Source: Betaproteobacteria bacterium
GTDB lineage: Bacteria > Pseudomonadota > Gammaproteobacteria > Burkholderiales > Ga0077523
Assembly (NCBI GenBank): GCA_016713305.1
Contig: JADJPK010000031.1
Location: forward strand, 558,001 to 622,000
Length of the DNA stretch: 64,000 bases
Direction of reading: 5' to 3'
Shown here: piece after piece, positions 8,392 through 16,918 of the stretch
Layout of the letters: every line of letters starts with the position of its first letter
Position numbering within the stretch: position 1 is the stretch's first letter
Made by a program: the position numbers and the translations under genes
The notes under the pieces: generated by a model
Seen by the model: the letters and a program-made list of their open reading frames with translations, nothing else
Database searches by the model: none
What the model was told of the DNA's origin: nothing

Positions 8392-9862
8392 TCGACCCGC
8401 TCGTCTGCGAGCCTCCATGGCCGGCGGCCATGCCCGCAGCGAGCTTCCCCAGGATTTCTATGGCGCGTTCCACGTTCTCGTCGTGGACATTGCCGCACGA
8501 GATCCGGATGTGATGCGCGTATCCCCCGCTCGGGGAGAACATGACCCCCGGTGCGATGCTCACCCCATGCTCCAGGGCTTTCCAGAACAGATCCATGGCC
8601 GAGACTGCCCGGGGCAACTCGATCCAGAGGACGAACCCGCCAGAGGGCCGCGTCACCTTGCAGCCGGCGGGGAAGTGCCGCTCTATGGATTCGGTGACTC
8701 TGCGCACCTGGGTGGCGAATAAGGAGCGAAGCCGGCGTACGTGCCGCAGAAAGCCGCCGGAAGAAAGCAGCTCGGCCACGGTCGCCTGCGCCACCTCCGC
8801 TGTCGTGACGGACGTGGTGAACTTGAGAAGCGCGATTTCTTCCCCGAAGCGTCCCGGGGCCATCCAACCCACCCGCAATCCCGGCGCCAGTATCTTGGTG
8901 AAAGAGGAACAGAGGATGACATTGCCTTCACGGTCCCAGCTTTTCATGGGGCGCGGACGCACGTCGCCGAAGTGCAGCTCTCCATAGACATCATCCTCGA
9001 CGATGGGGATGCCCCGTTCGGCCATCATGGATACTACCTGGCGCTTCGCCAGGTCCGGCATCAGACTACCCAGGGGATTGGAGAAATTCGGTGTCAGCAC
9101 CATGGCGCGAACGGCGCCAGGCCGTCGCGTCGCGAGTTCCAGTGCTTCGACGGAAACACCTGTCCGCGGATTGGTCGGGAGTTCGAGAACACGCGCGCCG
9201 AGGCTCTCGAGAATCTGGAGCACGGAAAAGTACGTGGGCGATTCGATCGCGACGGTCTCGCCCGGCCGCACGAGGGCGCGCAAGGCAAGCGTCAGCGCTT
9301 CCATGCATCCATTGGTCACGACGATCTCGTCGGGCTCCAGGAGACACCCATACGCAAACGCGAGTTGCGCGATCGATCGCCTGAGCGGCTCGTATCCGTT
9401 GCCCATTCGATAGGAGGTCGCGAGCCCCGGGTCGCGTCTCAGGCGCGTCGCGGCAGCCCGACTGCAAAGGTGTGCCGGCACCATCAGCGAGCCACTGGGG
9501 CAGGCCGCTGCCAGCGGAACCACGGACGGGTCGCGCGCCGCTCCCAGAATTTCCATGATGAGCCGGTTGACGCCCACTGCAGAGGACCTCGTGGCCGGGC
9601 GCTTCGAGGCCCCCGGCTCGGGCAGGACGGCACGCCTTGGCGAGACGAAATAGCCACGCTTCGGGCGAGCCTCGACCAATCGTCTGTCTTCAAGTTCGCG
9701 GTATGCGGCGACGGCCGTGGCAATGCTCACGCTCTCGCGTCGAGCCAGTTGCCGGACGGAGGGAAGTCGGTCGCCCGCGCGGAATGCCCCCGCATCCAGC
9801 GAGCGTGCGAGCCGTGCGGCAAGATTCTGATAGAGCATCGGCTGAGACTTGGAGGGTTGCAT
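8366..9862 (-). CDS. MocR/PdxR-type regulator: GntR winged helix fused to PLP aminotransferase fold
   Basis: 498 residues. Residues ~5–75 are a GntR-type winged helix (FRAGDRLPSVRQLARRESVS, TAVAAYRELEDRRLVEARPK). From ~100 on it is a fold-type I aminotransferase domain with SPTYFSV (~207), a TPNFSNPLG segment (~258), the VEDDVYGEL Asp (~290) and the PLP lysine in SSFTKILAPGLRVGW (~322). MocR proteins use PLP or an aldimine as effector and usually control neighbouring or divergent genes. The divergent neighbour is the DUF2917 gene at 10049. ATG 9862 is chosen because it begins the GntR domain; the frame runs open to 10060 without homology. The 3' end overlaps the preceding convergent gene by 26 bp. 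Confidence 0.9.
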   Translation of the reverse strand: MQPSKSQPMLYQNLAARLARSLDAGAFRAGDRLPSVRQLARRESVSIATAVAAYRELEDRRLVEARPKRGYFVSPRRAVLPEPGASKRPATRSSAVGVNRLIMEILGAARDPSVVPLAAACPSGSLMVPAHLCSRAAATRLRRDPGLATSYRMGNGYEPLRRSIAQLAFAYGCLLEPDEIVVTNGCMEALTLALRALVRPGETVAIESPTYFSVLQILESLGARVLELPTNPRTGVSVEALELATRRPGAVRAMVLTPNFSNPLGSLMPDLAKRQVVSMMAERGIPIVEDDVYGELHFGDVRPRPMKSWDREGNVILCSSFTKILAPGLRVGWMAPGRFGEEIALLKFTTSVTTAEVAQATVAELLSSGGFLRHVRRLRSLFATQVRRVTESIERHFPAGCKVTRPSGGFVLWIELPRAVSAMDLFWKALEHGVSIAPGVMFSPSGGYAHHIRISCGNVHDENVERAIEILGKLAAGMAAGHGGSQTSGSISASASGR

Positions 9863-10048
9863 GTCCGTTCCATGATGGAGGCTGCCGGTGGGGCGATACA
9901 GAGACAGATCCGCATTCAGTGAAGCAGCACAGATCCATGTGAACGAGACTGTACTGCCGGAACATCGTAGCGGGTGTGTCTGCCACCCCGCATCGGATCG
10001 ACGTACCGTGTCCAGGAGCGGTCCAAATGACTGCGCCGAGGAATCGCC

Positions 10049-10594
10049 ATGGGTCGTCATCCGCGAATTCGGATCGAGAAGCTGTCAGACGAACTCGCAC
10101 TGGATCTTTCCCGGGCAAGGGAATCTCGCGTGCTTGCACAAGGCAGCACCTTCCTTCTCTTGGCGAGACCTGCGGAGGAGATGGTCTGTCTCTCCGGCGT
10201 GCTGTGGATCACCTTGACAGGCGATCGGAACGACTACTTCCTGCGCCCTTGCGAGTTCTTGCGCACCTTCAAACGCAGCAGGATTATCGTGGAGCCTCTG
10301 GCTGGCAGCTGCGAGTTCGCGATATGCCGGACTGGAAGATCGTCACTCCGGGCTTGGTCCGCAGCTGTTCGTCATGCAGCGGGGCGGTTCGGCACACTGG
10401 AAGCGATCACCGCGCGAACCTGGCACTGGCTGTCCAGCCCCGAGGAATACTCCGGGCACGGCAGGAAAGAACCCCGATCCGCCGGGACGAATCCGGCAGA
10501 CTCGGGGCCAAGGGGAGGAGGAAGCGATGCCGGAGATGTGTTCCCCGGCATTCGAGGCGGGAGCTTCAGGAACGGCCGAAGCGTTGTGCGTTGA
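10049..10594 (+). CDS. DUF2917 domain protein
   Basis: 181 residues. The core (~30–90: VCLSGVLWITLTGDRNDYFLRP, then a hydrophobic beta-rich stretch) is the DUF2917 signature, a small cupin-like domain of unknown function common in betaproteobacteria. A GAGGAA ribosome binding site lies 5 nt before ATG 10049. The last ~50 residues are Gly/Arg/Ser-rich and look uncharacteristic, and the final 29 bp overlap the convergent small exported protein gene, so the natural stop may be a relic of chance read-through. Divergent from the MocR regulator, a pairing I have seen described for this family, which suggests but does not show control by it. Confidence 0.72.
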   Translation: MGRHPRIRIEKLSDELALDLSRARESRVLAQGSTFLLLARPAEEMVCLSGVLWITLTGDRNDYFLRPCEFLRTFKRSRIIVEPLAGSCEFAICRTGRSSLRAWSAAVRHAAGRFGTLEAITARTWHWLSSPEEYSGHGRKEPRSAGTNPADSGPRGGGSDAGDVFPGIRGGSFRNGRSVVR

Positions 10595-10829
10595 GTTCCG
10601 CGCGGATGTGTCCGCCCTGCCGCTGTGCGGACCGATTGACCGGCACGTCCCGACCGAACACCTGCACGTGTTGGACGTCCGGCGACGGCAGTCTGGTGAC
10701 GGCGACCTGGGGCACGCCGTCTCGGCCGAACTGGGCCGGTACGACTTCGGCATTGGGCGCCGCGAATGCGGCAGCCGAAGCAAGCGAGGCGCATGCGAGA
10801 ACAACGTTGGCAAGATGACGATGATTCAT
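10566..10829 (-). CDS. Small exported protein with FGR motifs (87 aa)
   Basis: A Sec-type signal peptide (MNHRHLANVVLACASLASAAAFA, cleavage after an A-x-A near residue 24) leads a ~63-residue mature chain. The mature chain has three FGR copies: QFGRDG, VFGRDV and the C-terminal RFGRS. No cysteine remains in the mature part and I recognise no domain. A very good ribosome binding site (AAGGAGAAAATC) precedes the ATG, so this is a real gene. It lies 50 bp downstream of, and in the same direction as, another signal-peptide protein with FGR motifs (10880–11278); the two look like divergent paralogues in one transcription unit. Confidence 0.75.
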   Translation of the reverse strand: MNHRHLANVVLACASLASAAAFAAPNAEVVPAQFGRDGVPQVAVTRLPSPDVQHVQVFGRDVPVNRSAQRQGGHIRAELNAQRFGRS

Positions 10830-10879
10830 GATTTTCTCCTTGAGTGTTGATGCAGATGTCGATCAGGGATCAGTAGCGT

Positions 10880-11278
10880 TCAGGCACGCCCGAACCGGTA
10901 TGCGGTCGGCGCGGCGCCCGAACGGGATTCACGTCGGTTCCCCTCGACTCCCGCCTGGGTGTCCCGTCCGGAGCGGCTGTTCACGCCGACGTCGGCACGT
11001 ACCGGCGTTGCGGCAGGACCAGCAAAGGCATCCCGGCCGAAGGCCGCGGATGCGCCCGCGGAACGAACGGGACGGTTGAAGGCAACCAGATCTGCCGGGA
11101 TGTCGTTGCCATTCCAATGACGGCTCTGGAATTCGAGCAGTTCCCGGGAATGAACGCCCCCCAGTTCGCTGGCGTGCGCGACCGACCCTGCGAACGCAGC
11201 AACTGCGGCGACGGCCAGCAGCACCGTCCTGCTCTTCCGTGTTTCGATGGCAGAAGCAATGGCCTTGATGTTCTTCAT
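10880..11278 (-). CDS. Small exported protein with FGR motifs (132 aa)
   Basis: Positively charged N-terminus (MKNIKAIASAIETRKSR) followed by a hydrophobic run (TVLLAVAAVAAFAGSVAHA) with cleavage expected after AHA at ~36. The mature part has SRELLEFQSRHWNGNDIPADLVAFNRP, AFGRDAF and ends in YRFGRA, echoing the FGR motifs and the RFGR(S/A) C-terminus of the downstream 87-aa protein. The ribosome binding site AAAGGAGATATC is strong. No known domain recognised; probably periplasmic or secreted. It is divergent from the TetR gene with a 267-bp regulatory gap between them. Confidence 0.74.
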   Translation of the reverse strand: MKNIKAIASAIETRKSRTVLLAVAAVAAFAGSVAHASELGGVHSRELLEFQSRHWNGNDIPADLVAFNRPVRSAGASAAFGRDAFAGPAATPVRADVGVNSRSGRDTQAGVEGNRRESRSGAAPTAYRFGRA

Positions 11279-11425
11279 GTCGATATCTCCTTTGGTTCAC
11301 CCGACAGCTGCAATCGCAGCGATCTTTGAAGACACTGTCCCGGGTACGGCAGCACCCTCATCCAGCGGATCGAGGCATGGCTTCGCCTCGGCCAATTTTC
11401 TTGAAAATCTATTTCTCTCAGTAAC

Positions 11426-11454
11426 TTGCCATCAACACCGGAGTCGACTAGACT
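11426..11454 (+). promoter_or_regulatory. Sigma-70-like promoter for the TetR gene
   Basis: TTGCCA (11426–11431, 5 of 6 to TTGACA) is followed after exactly 17 bp by TAGACT (11449–11454, 4 of 6 to TATAAT). It points toward the TetR gene at 11546 and lies just upstream of the dyads at 11466–11519, so a bound repressor would sit on the transcription start. Predicted from pattern only. Confidence 0.5.
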
Positions 11455-11465
11455 GTTTTCTCCTA

Positions 11466-11519
11466 AGTGACTTCAGATCACTGAGTGAACGGCGTTTACT
11501 TTAATAAACGCAGTTCACT
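11466..11519. promoter_or_regulatory. Two adjacent dyad operators upstream of tetR
   Basis: The larger dyad spans 11484–11519: left arm AGTGAACGGCGTTTA, 6-bp spacer, right arm TAAACGCAGTTCACT, with 14 of 15 arm positions complementary. Just upstream, 11466–11482 holds AGTGA, 7 bp, TCACT, reusing the same outer half-sites. The dyads lie between the predicted -10 box and the TetR ATG, a typical autoregulatory operator position for TetR regulators. The 36-bp span is long for one TetR dimer and may bind two. Confidence 0.65.
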
Positions 11520-11545
11520 TCGTCAACACTTTTTTTGGGACTGCC

Positions 11546-12226
11546 ATGGGTACAACCGAAAGACGAGCGCGGGAAAGAGAGGAAATGCGCAATCGCATCC
11601 TCGAAGCCGCCCGCGATCTGTTTGCGCAGGAGGGATACGACGCGGTCACGTTGCGGAAGGTGGCCGACTGCATCGAGTACTGCCCAGCGACGATCTACAA
11701 GTATTTCAAGGACAAGGACGAGATGGTCCGGGCGCTTTGCGAGGAAGACATCGCCGCCATGATGGCGACGTTTCGTCCGGCGATGCAGCAGTTGACGCCT
11801 CTGGAGCGTTTACGGAGCTTCGGGCGGCGATACATCGACATGGGACTGCAGCAGCCCAACCACTACCGGCTGATGTTCATGACCCCGTTGCTTCCCAATG
11901 ACGATCCGCTGTACGTGGAGAAGCGAAACAACCCCGAGACCGATTCCTACGGACTCTTCCTGAGCGTGGTGCAGCAGTGCATCGATGGGGGCGTCTTCCG
12001 GCCGGAACTTCGGGACGCCGAGTGGATTGCCCAGACAATCTGGGCTGGCCTGCACGGGGTTCTCGCTCTGCATATCGCGCTGGGACTCGAAGCCGGCGTG
12101 CAATGGCATCCGGTGCAGGAACGCGCCGTCTATATGCACGAACTCCTTCTGTACGGAATGCTGTCGGACCCCTATCGCGGCAGCGCCCCGAGCCCTGTGG
12201 AAGCACCCGTGGCGACAGCTGCCTGA
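11546..12226 (+). CDS. TetR/AcrR family transcriptional regulator
   Basis: 226 residues. The N-terminal helix-turn-helix (~14–60: RILEAARDLFAQEGYDAVTL, RKVADCIEYCPATIYKYFKDKDEM) is a clear TetR DNA-binding domain. The C-terminal part (~80–200) contains the AQTIWAGLHGVLAL segment, the W-x-G-L-H-G signature of the WHG-type TetR C-terminal domain. Ligand unknown. It is preceded by a candidate promoter and a near-perfect 36-bp dyad, so autoregulation is likely, and it is divergent from the two FGR exported proteins, its most obvious other targets. The ribosome binding site is weak (GGGACTGCC before ATG). Confidence 0.92.
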   Translation: MGTTERRAREREEMRNRILEAARDLFAQEGYDAVTLRKVADCIEYCPATIYKYFKDKDEMVRALCEEDIAAMMATFRPAMQQLTPLERLRSFGRRYIDMGLQQPNHYRLMFMTPLLPNDDPLYVEKRNNPETDSYGLFLSVVQQCIDGGVFRPELRDAEWIAQTIWAGLHGVLALHIALGLEAGVQWHPVQERAVYMHELLLYGMLSDPYRGSAPSPVEAPVATAA

Positions 12227-12273
12227 GCTATACCCCGCCGCCCGCCACTGGCCCTCGCGGCTGTGCGCAGGCT

Positions 12274-13572
12274 TCAGCGGCCGGGAGACACACGAGGCAC
12301 GAAGCGCTCGTCCACGGCCCCCGCCACGCGGCGAACGCGCGGGTCACCGGAATAGTCCAGGTCTCCGTCCGGAAAGACAGGATCCCGCCACTTCAAGCCA
12401 CGACTATCCCTGACAAGTCTCGCCAGAGGCGTTGCGTCGAGTCCCGGCAAGCTTTCGTCGACATGCCTGAGGTACTCGTTGGCCTCGGCCAGGCTGCCGC
12501 GAACGTTTCCGGACGCGGCGATTCCCTCGACCGGCGTTCGCGCGAGGATGAGATTGCCGTCGACACGCTGACGGTACGCCGTATCGGCACCCAAGAGGCG
12601 CACCCCGGTGTCCCGGGCGATGATGGTGTTGCCGACGACCTCCACCTCCAGCGGCAGGCGATTGTGCGGTTGAATCGCGACCGCGCTTCCTTGCACGTTG
12701 ACCAGAATATTGTTGTAGAAGGCAATGTTCCCCTCGCCCTGGAACAGGGATTCAGACGGATTGCCGAGAAAGACGTTGCCGTAGACCACGTGGACATCGG
12801 TCGAGCCCGCTCCCTCCTTCGGCTGATGTCCCACGAGAACGCTGGGGCGCGCGGACTTTCCCGATGAACTGTTCGACCCTTTGACGAAGACGTTGAACCG
12901 GATGACATTCAAGCGGCGTCCCGCGGATTTCCCGTCCGGATCGGGACGTGAACTCTGGTGCTTGATCTGCAAGTTGTAGCCGATCGAGCCGCGCACCACG
13001 TTGTTCTCGACGACGCCGTCGAAGAACGGCGCCGAACCGTCCGAATTGCCCAGGTAGAGAGCTGTCCCCGCGCCCTCGATTTCATTGCCCTGAATCTTCC
13101 AGCCCCAGGCCGGACACTTGGTCGATACGGCCACGGTGTTCTGGTCCGCACCGTGTCCACGTATGCGCAAGCCCTGCAGCGTGATGTGATGTGCCCACCG
13201 CGCGTGCCCTTCCGCCTTGACGGCATCCACCGCAAGCCCGAGGCCGTCGATGTCCAGTTGCCGGATCTCCACGTACGCCGAGTCGACGATGCTCACGGTG
13301 TTGTGGCCTTGCCTGGCAATGAAGCGTGGACGCCGTGAAGCGTCGGACGCCTCGATCCTTATGGGAGCGCCTTCGGTTCCGACCAGGCCATGCACGGGAA
13401 GACCGTTCATGTAGTCGCCGGGCGCAAGCCGCAAGGTGTCGCCTGCCATGAGACGGCTCAGAGCGCTCCGGTACTCGGATGGTCCGGTGTCGACCGTCGC
13501 TGCGGAGACGGAAAAGGCCGGAGACATCGCGACTGCAAGGAGCAAAGGCGCCAATGCACAAGACCAGTTCAT
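12274..13572 (-). CDS. Exported right-handed parallel beta-helix protein
   Basis: 432 residues with a signal peptide (MNWSCALAPLLLAVAMSPAFSVSA, cleavage ~24). The mature chain is built of short repeated beta rungs with N/G/V-rich turns: HNTVSIVDSAYVEIRQLDI, NEIEGAGTALYLGN, ENNVVRGSIGYNLQI, YGNVFLGN, FYNNILVN and VVGNTIIARDTGV. This is the pectate-lyase/polysaccharide-lyase-like PbH1 fold. The opening (SALSRLMAGDTLRLAPGDY) is typical of secreted beta-helix polysaccharide lyases and chondroitinase-B-like proteins. No catalytic residues can be assigned with confidence. Convergent with the TetR gene 47 bp away. Confidence 0.82.
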   Translation of the reverse strand: MNWSCALAPLLLAVAMSPAFSVSAATVDTGPSEYRSALSRLMAGDTLRLAPGDYMNGLPVHGLVGTEGAPIRIEASDASRRPRFIARQGHNTVSIVDSAYVEIRQLDIDGLGLAVDAVKAEGHARWAHHITLQGLRIRGHGADQNTVAVSTKCPAWGWKIQGNEIEGAGTALYLGNSDGSAPFFDGVVENNVVRGSIGYNLQIKHQSSRPDPDGKSAGRRLNVIRFNVFVKGSNSSSGKSARPSVLVGHQPKEGAGSTDVHVVYGNVFLGNPSESLFQGEGNIAFYNNILVNVQGSAVAIQPHNRLPLEVEVVGNTIIARDTGVRLLGADTAYRQRVDGNLILARTPVEGIAASGNVRGSLAEANEYLRHVDESLPGLDATPLARLVRDSRGLKWRDPVFPDGDLDYSGDPRVRRVAGAVDERFVPRVSPGR

Positions 13573-13757
13573 GATTTCTCTCCCGGGACCGTCTGCGAGG
13601 GGATAAGTTGAACCTTGACCCGCCGTTCATGGGCGGGACCGATCTGCCGGGCCGCAGCGAAGTATTCCGCCGGTTCCTGCAAGATGGGCGATCATCGATC
13701 ATCGGCCGTCTGGCCGTGGCACACCTGTCGCTACCGGCGCAGACGCGGCGCTGTACG

Positions 13758-15433
13758 TCACTCCCGATTCGAGCGCCAGATCGAGATTGCGAGCCAGACG
13801 GCGTTGAGGCTGGCCACTACGAATCCGATCAGTCCGAGCACAGGCAGACCGAAAAGCTCTGGCCCACCTTTCACTGTCATGACGATGGATGACCCCACGA
13901 TCAGCGCCGCTGTCACCACACCCAGCGTGAGCCGGTTGGCGCTGTGGTCGATCTGATGCCCGAAGTGATCGAGGCGCTTGAGATCGAACTCGACGCGCAG
14001 GCGGCCCTTTCGGGCATCGCGCACCAGCCTGACAAGATCGGACGGGAGTCCGCCGACGGCAGCGAGCGCATCGGAAAGGCTGTGTCGCAACCGTTTGGTC
14101 ATGGATCTGGGCTCGTAGCGGGCGAGAATCACCTGCCGGACAAACGGTCGCAGGTACTCGACGAGCCGGAAACCCGGATCCAGCCGGCGCCCGAGTCCCT
14201 CCAGAGTGATGAGCGCCTTGAAGAGCAAGGCCAGATCTGCAGGCAGCACGATGCAGTGATCCCGCATGATCGCCGTGACGTCTGAGAGCAGCTGACCGAT
14301 GTTGATGTCACGCAGTTCGAGATGCTCGTAGTTGAAGACCAGTTCACCGAGATCGAGAGCGAGCCGTGACTCGTCCACGGCCGCCTCGCCAGTCCAGTCG
14401 AGCAACACGTGCATCATTCCGCTTTCGTCGCGCCGAGAAAGTGCCGCAAGCAGATCCACGATCTGATCACGACGAAACTCCGACAGCCTGCCCACCATGC
14501 CGAAATCCAGCATGCCGATACGGTTGCCAGGGAGGTAGAGCACGTTGCCCGGGTGCGGGTCGGCATGGAAGAAGCCGTCGATCAGGATCATCTTCAGAAC
14601 TGCCGCGGCACCGCGGTCGGCGAGAACCTTTCGATCCAGGCCCGCGCGTTCGACCAGTTCCAGATCGTTGCCCGGCACGCCTTCGAGAAAATCCTGGACG
14701 TTCATCAACTGCGACGTGTGCTGCCAGTGAATCCCCGGGATGACGACGGTGTCGTCACCCGCGAAGTTCTTCGCGAACCTGTCCTGGTTGCGCGCCTCCA
14801 GAGCCAGATCCAGTTCTCGCGCGATGGACTTGCCGAACTGGGCGATCATCTCCACGGGCTGGAAGCGCTGGAGTTCCGGCAGCTCGCGTTCGGCGACGCG
14901 CGCGAGCGCGGTCAGAATTCGAAGATCCGCCTCGATGATCGGACGGATGCCTGGCCGGCGCACCTTCAGGACGACGGCCTTGCCGTCCTGAAGACGCGCC
15001 CGGTAGACCTGCGCGATGGAGGCTGCAGCATAGGGAACCGGCTCGAAATCCCGAAAGACTGCCTCGGGCGGCTGACCGAGGGCCTGCGCGATCTCCGCGA
15101 CCACGGCATCCCTGGGGGCAGGCTCCACTGCCGACTGGAGCCGTTCGAACTCTGCGATCCACTCCGGGGGAACATGTCCACCCTCGTGCTCATCACCTGT
15201 CCGAACTTGACGAACGTGGGCCCCATGGCCTCGAGTGCCATGCGTATGCGGACGGGCAATTCCAGATGACGCAGCGAGTCATCCTGGCCTGCGCTGAGGA
15301 GTTCTCCCGCCCTTTCGAGCACTGTGCCGACACCGGCACGCCGAATGACTTCTCCGAAGCCGTGCCGGATCAGTATGGTGACCAGTTCCCGCAGACGGGG
15401 AAGATCCTGAAATGCGTGGAGCGATTCCAGCAC
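13758..15433 (-). pseudogene. ABC1/UbiB-family atypical kinase, disrupted by one frameshift
   Basis: The N-terminal frame (from GTG 15433) encodes LRLRELVTILIRHGF-like opening sequence and FVKFGQVMSTRVDMFP (the KxGQ motif). It goes out of frame at the GGGGG run at 15166–15170; restoring one C on the coding strand joins it to PEWIAEFERLQSAVEPAPRD and the rest. Downstream lie the Ala-rich loop SIAQVYRARL, catalytic VVLKVRRPG, HADPHPGN and DFG (LDFGMVG), then two C-terminal transmembrane helices. The reconstructed protein is ~558 aa, normal for UbiB/AarF proteins, which act in ubiquinone metabolism or as membrane ATPase-like kinases. All core motifs survive, so an assembly error is as likely as true inactivation. 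Confidence 0.85.
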
Positions 15434-15502
15434 GGGGCAGGGTCCGGGCGGACGGAAACCGCCCGGTGACTCAGGTCAAATGCGAAAGGCAGTCTGCATG
15501 GA

Positions 15503-15907
15503 TCAGTGCAGGTGCCCGCCCTGATCCCGCATCCTGTCCTTGGCGTCGAAGTGCTTCCGCGCGTACGCGACCAACTGACCATCGCTTGGATGATCCACGC
15601 TCTCCACGCCCAGAACGCGGTCCACGAGGTCGTGGTGATGCTTGTGCACGTACTTCACCAGTTCGAGCTTTGCCTGGCCCGGTCCGACGACAAGAATCTC
15701 CTGGGCCCCTCCGAGCATCTTCACGATCTCGCCGAAATACTGCGCGTCTTCTGCACGATGGCCGGATCCCACAGATCCGCGCTTGTGATGAAGATGGGGA
15801 TGCTTGTCCGAGGAATGCGCGGTGAACTTCTCGACCTCGTCCTTGGAAAAATGCATGACATGGGCTTCGGTGTGGTCGAGCCAGACGACTGCGTGATAGT
15901 GCGACAT
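15503..15907 (-). CDS. Small eRF1-domain-like ('translational machinery') protein
   Basis: 134 residues, His-rich (KHPHLHHKRGS, VHKHHHDL). The pattern YHAVVWLDHTEAHVMHF at the start, GPGQAKLELVKYV near 77 and VDHPSDGQLVAYARKHF near 106 matches short proteins annotated as translational machinery protein. These look like a stand-alone copy of the C-terminal L7Ae/eRF1 domain 3 fold related to the bacterial baeRF group. The biochemical role is not established. Stress-type neighbours (the helical DUF6781-like gene upstream on the same strand) hint at a ribosome-rescue or stress context, but this is inference. Confidence 0.7.
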   Translation of the reverse strand: MSHYHAVVWLDHTEAHVMHFSKDEVEKFTAHSSDKHPHLHHKRGSVGSGHRAEDAQYFGEIVKMLGGAQEILVVGPGQAKLELVKYVHKHHHDLVDRVLGVESVDHPSDGQLVAYARKHFDAKDRMRDQGGHLH

Positions 15908-15992
15908 CGCATTCTCTCTCTGTTATGGATGATGAAGTACCCTGTGGCCGTACCCGGCCTGCGGACGGACCTCCCTGCCGGTTTCGCCGCAA

Positions 15993-16634
15993 TCAGTGTT
16001 TGGTCGTCTTGTCCTTGCTGGCGAGGGCGTCCGAGAGGCCGGCGAGGAATCCGCTTGTCGCTTCGGCAAGACGTTCGCTCAACGCCTTGGCGGCGTCGAC
16101 GCCTGCCTGGGTTGCTTCGCCTGCCGTGCGGGCGAACTGATGGGAGAAGTCCGACATCGTCTTTGCGATGACTGCACCCGTGTCGGTGCCAGCACGCGCG
16201 GCGTGCGCAGCGAGTTCCTGCATCTCTTCCTTTATCCGGCCGCCGGTCTTCTCTGCCGAGCCCGCCAAGGTTGCCAGAAGGTCCTTTTCCAGTTTGCGCA
16301 TCGCTTCGAGCGTCGCTCTCACTTCCGAGTCGTTGAATTCGCGCCCCTTGGAGACCAGCTCGGACAGCGCCAGCTGCGTCGCCTGCGCCGACTTGCTGAA
16401 TGCCTCGTCCATGCCCCGGTAGGCATCTCCAAGCGCCTGCTTCAGGTCTTCCCCGCGGCGCTCCGCGCCGAGGGTGATGCCGTCGGACACCTGATGCATG
16501 ACGTCCTTCATGCCGGCAAAGTCGAACTTCCGTTGCCGGATGGCTGCCAGGGTAAGTTCTCTCACCCGCTCGCGGATGTCGCCAGAGCCCTCCATGGACT
16601 TGGCTGCTGCGCTCTTGAGATCGTCGGAATCCAT
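15993..16634 (-). CDS. Helical DUF6781-like protein
   Basis: 213 residues, almost entirely amphipathic helix, rich in Ala, Lys and Glu: VRELTLAAIRQRKFDFAGMKDVMHQV near 25, SDGITLGAERRGEDLKQAL near 50, then long heptad-like helices to the C-terminus. No signal peptide or membrane segment. It resembles proteins classed as DUF6781, with a phasin- or apolipophorin-like look; function unknown. I chose ATG 16634 because GGAGGTG sits 6 nt upstream; the frame remains open for another 85 codons without sensible sequence. Confidence 0.68.
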   Translation of the reverse strand: MDSDDLKSAAAKSMEGSGDIRERVRELTLAAIRQRKFDFAGMKDVMHQVSDGITLGAERRGEDLKQALGDAYRGMDEAFSKSAQATQLALSELVSKGREFNDSEVRATLEAMRKLEKDLLATLAGSAEKTGGRIKEEMQELAAHAARAGTDTGAVIAKTMSDFSHQFARTAGEATQAGVDAAKALSERLAEATSGFLAGLSDALASKDKTTKH

Positions 16635-16918
16635 TGCCGCACCTCCGTGATCGATGCTCGGGGAAATTATCGGCGACCGGGCGACCCAACCGATTTGACT
16701 TGCGTCAACGCGGCCCGTTTCCCTACATCCCGGCACACCGTGTTCGGGCCCTTCGGCAATGATATTGCACACCCGCATGTCTCGTGATGGCATCCTTCCC
16801 AGCGCCATCGCCCTGGACAGAGCCGACTCCGCGCAACCGTCCCTGTGGAATTGCTCCCGCCGAGGGTGCAGACTTCGACAGACCGCCATCGAGAAACAGC
16901 CCCCAGCGGAGGAACTTC

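Noticed and set aside
11371..11390. CGAGGC…GCCTCG hairpin as a terminator
   Set aside because: No T tract follows the stem on either strand at the right place, and it lies inside a divergent promoter region.
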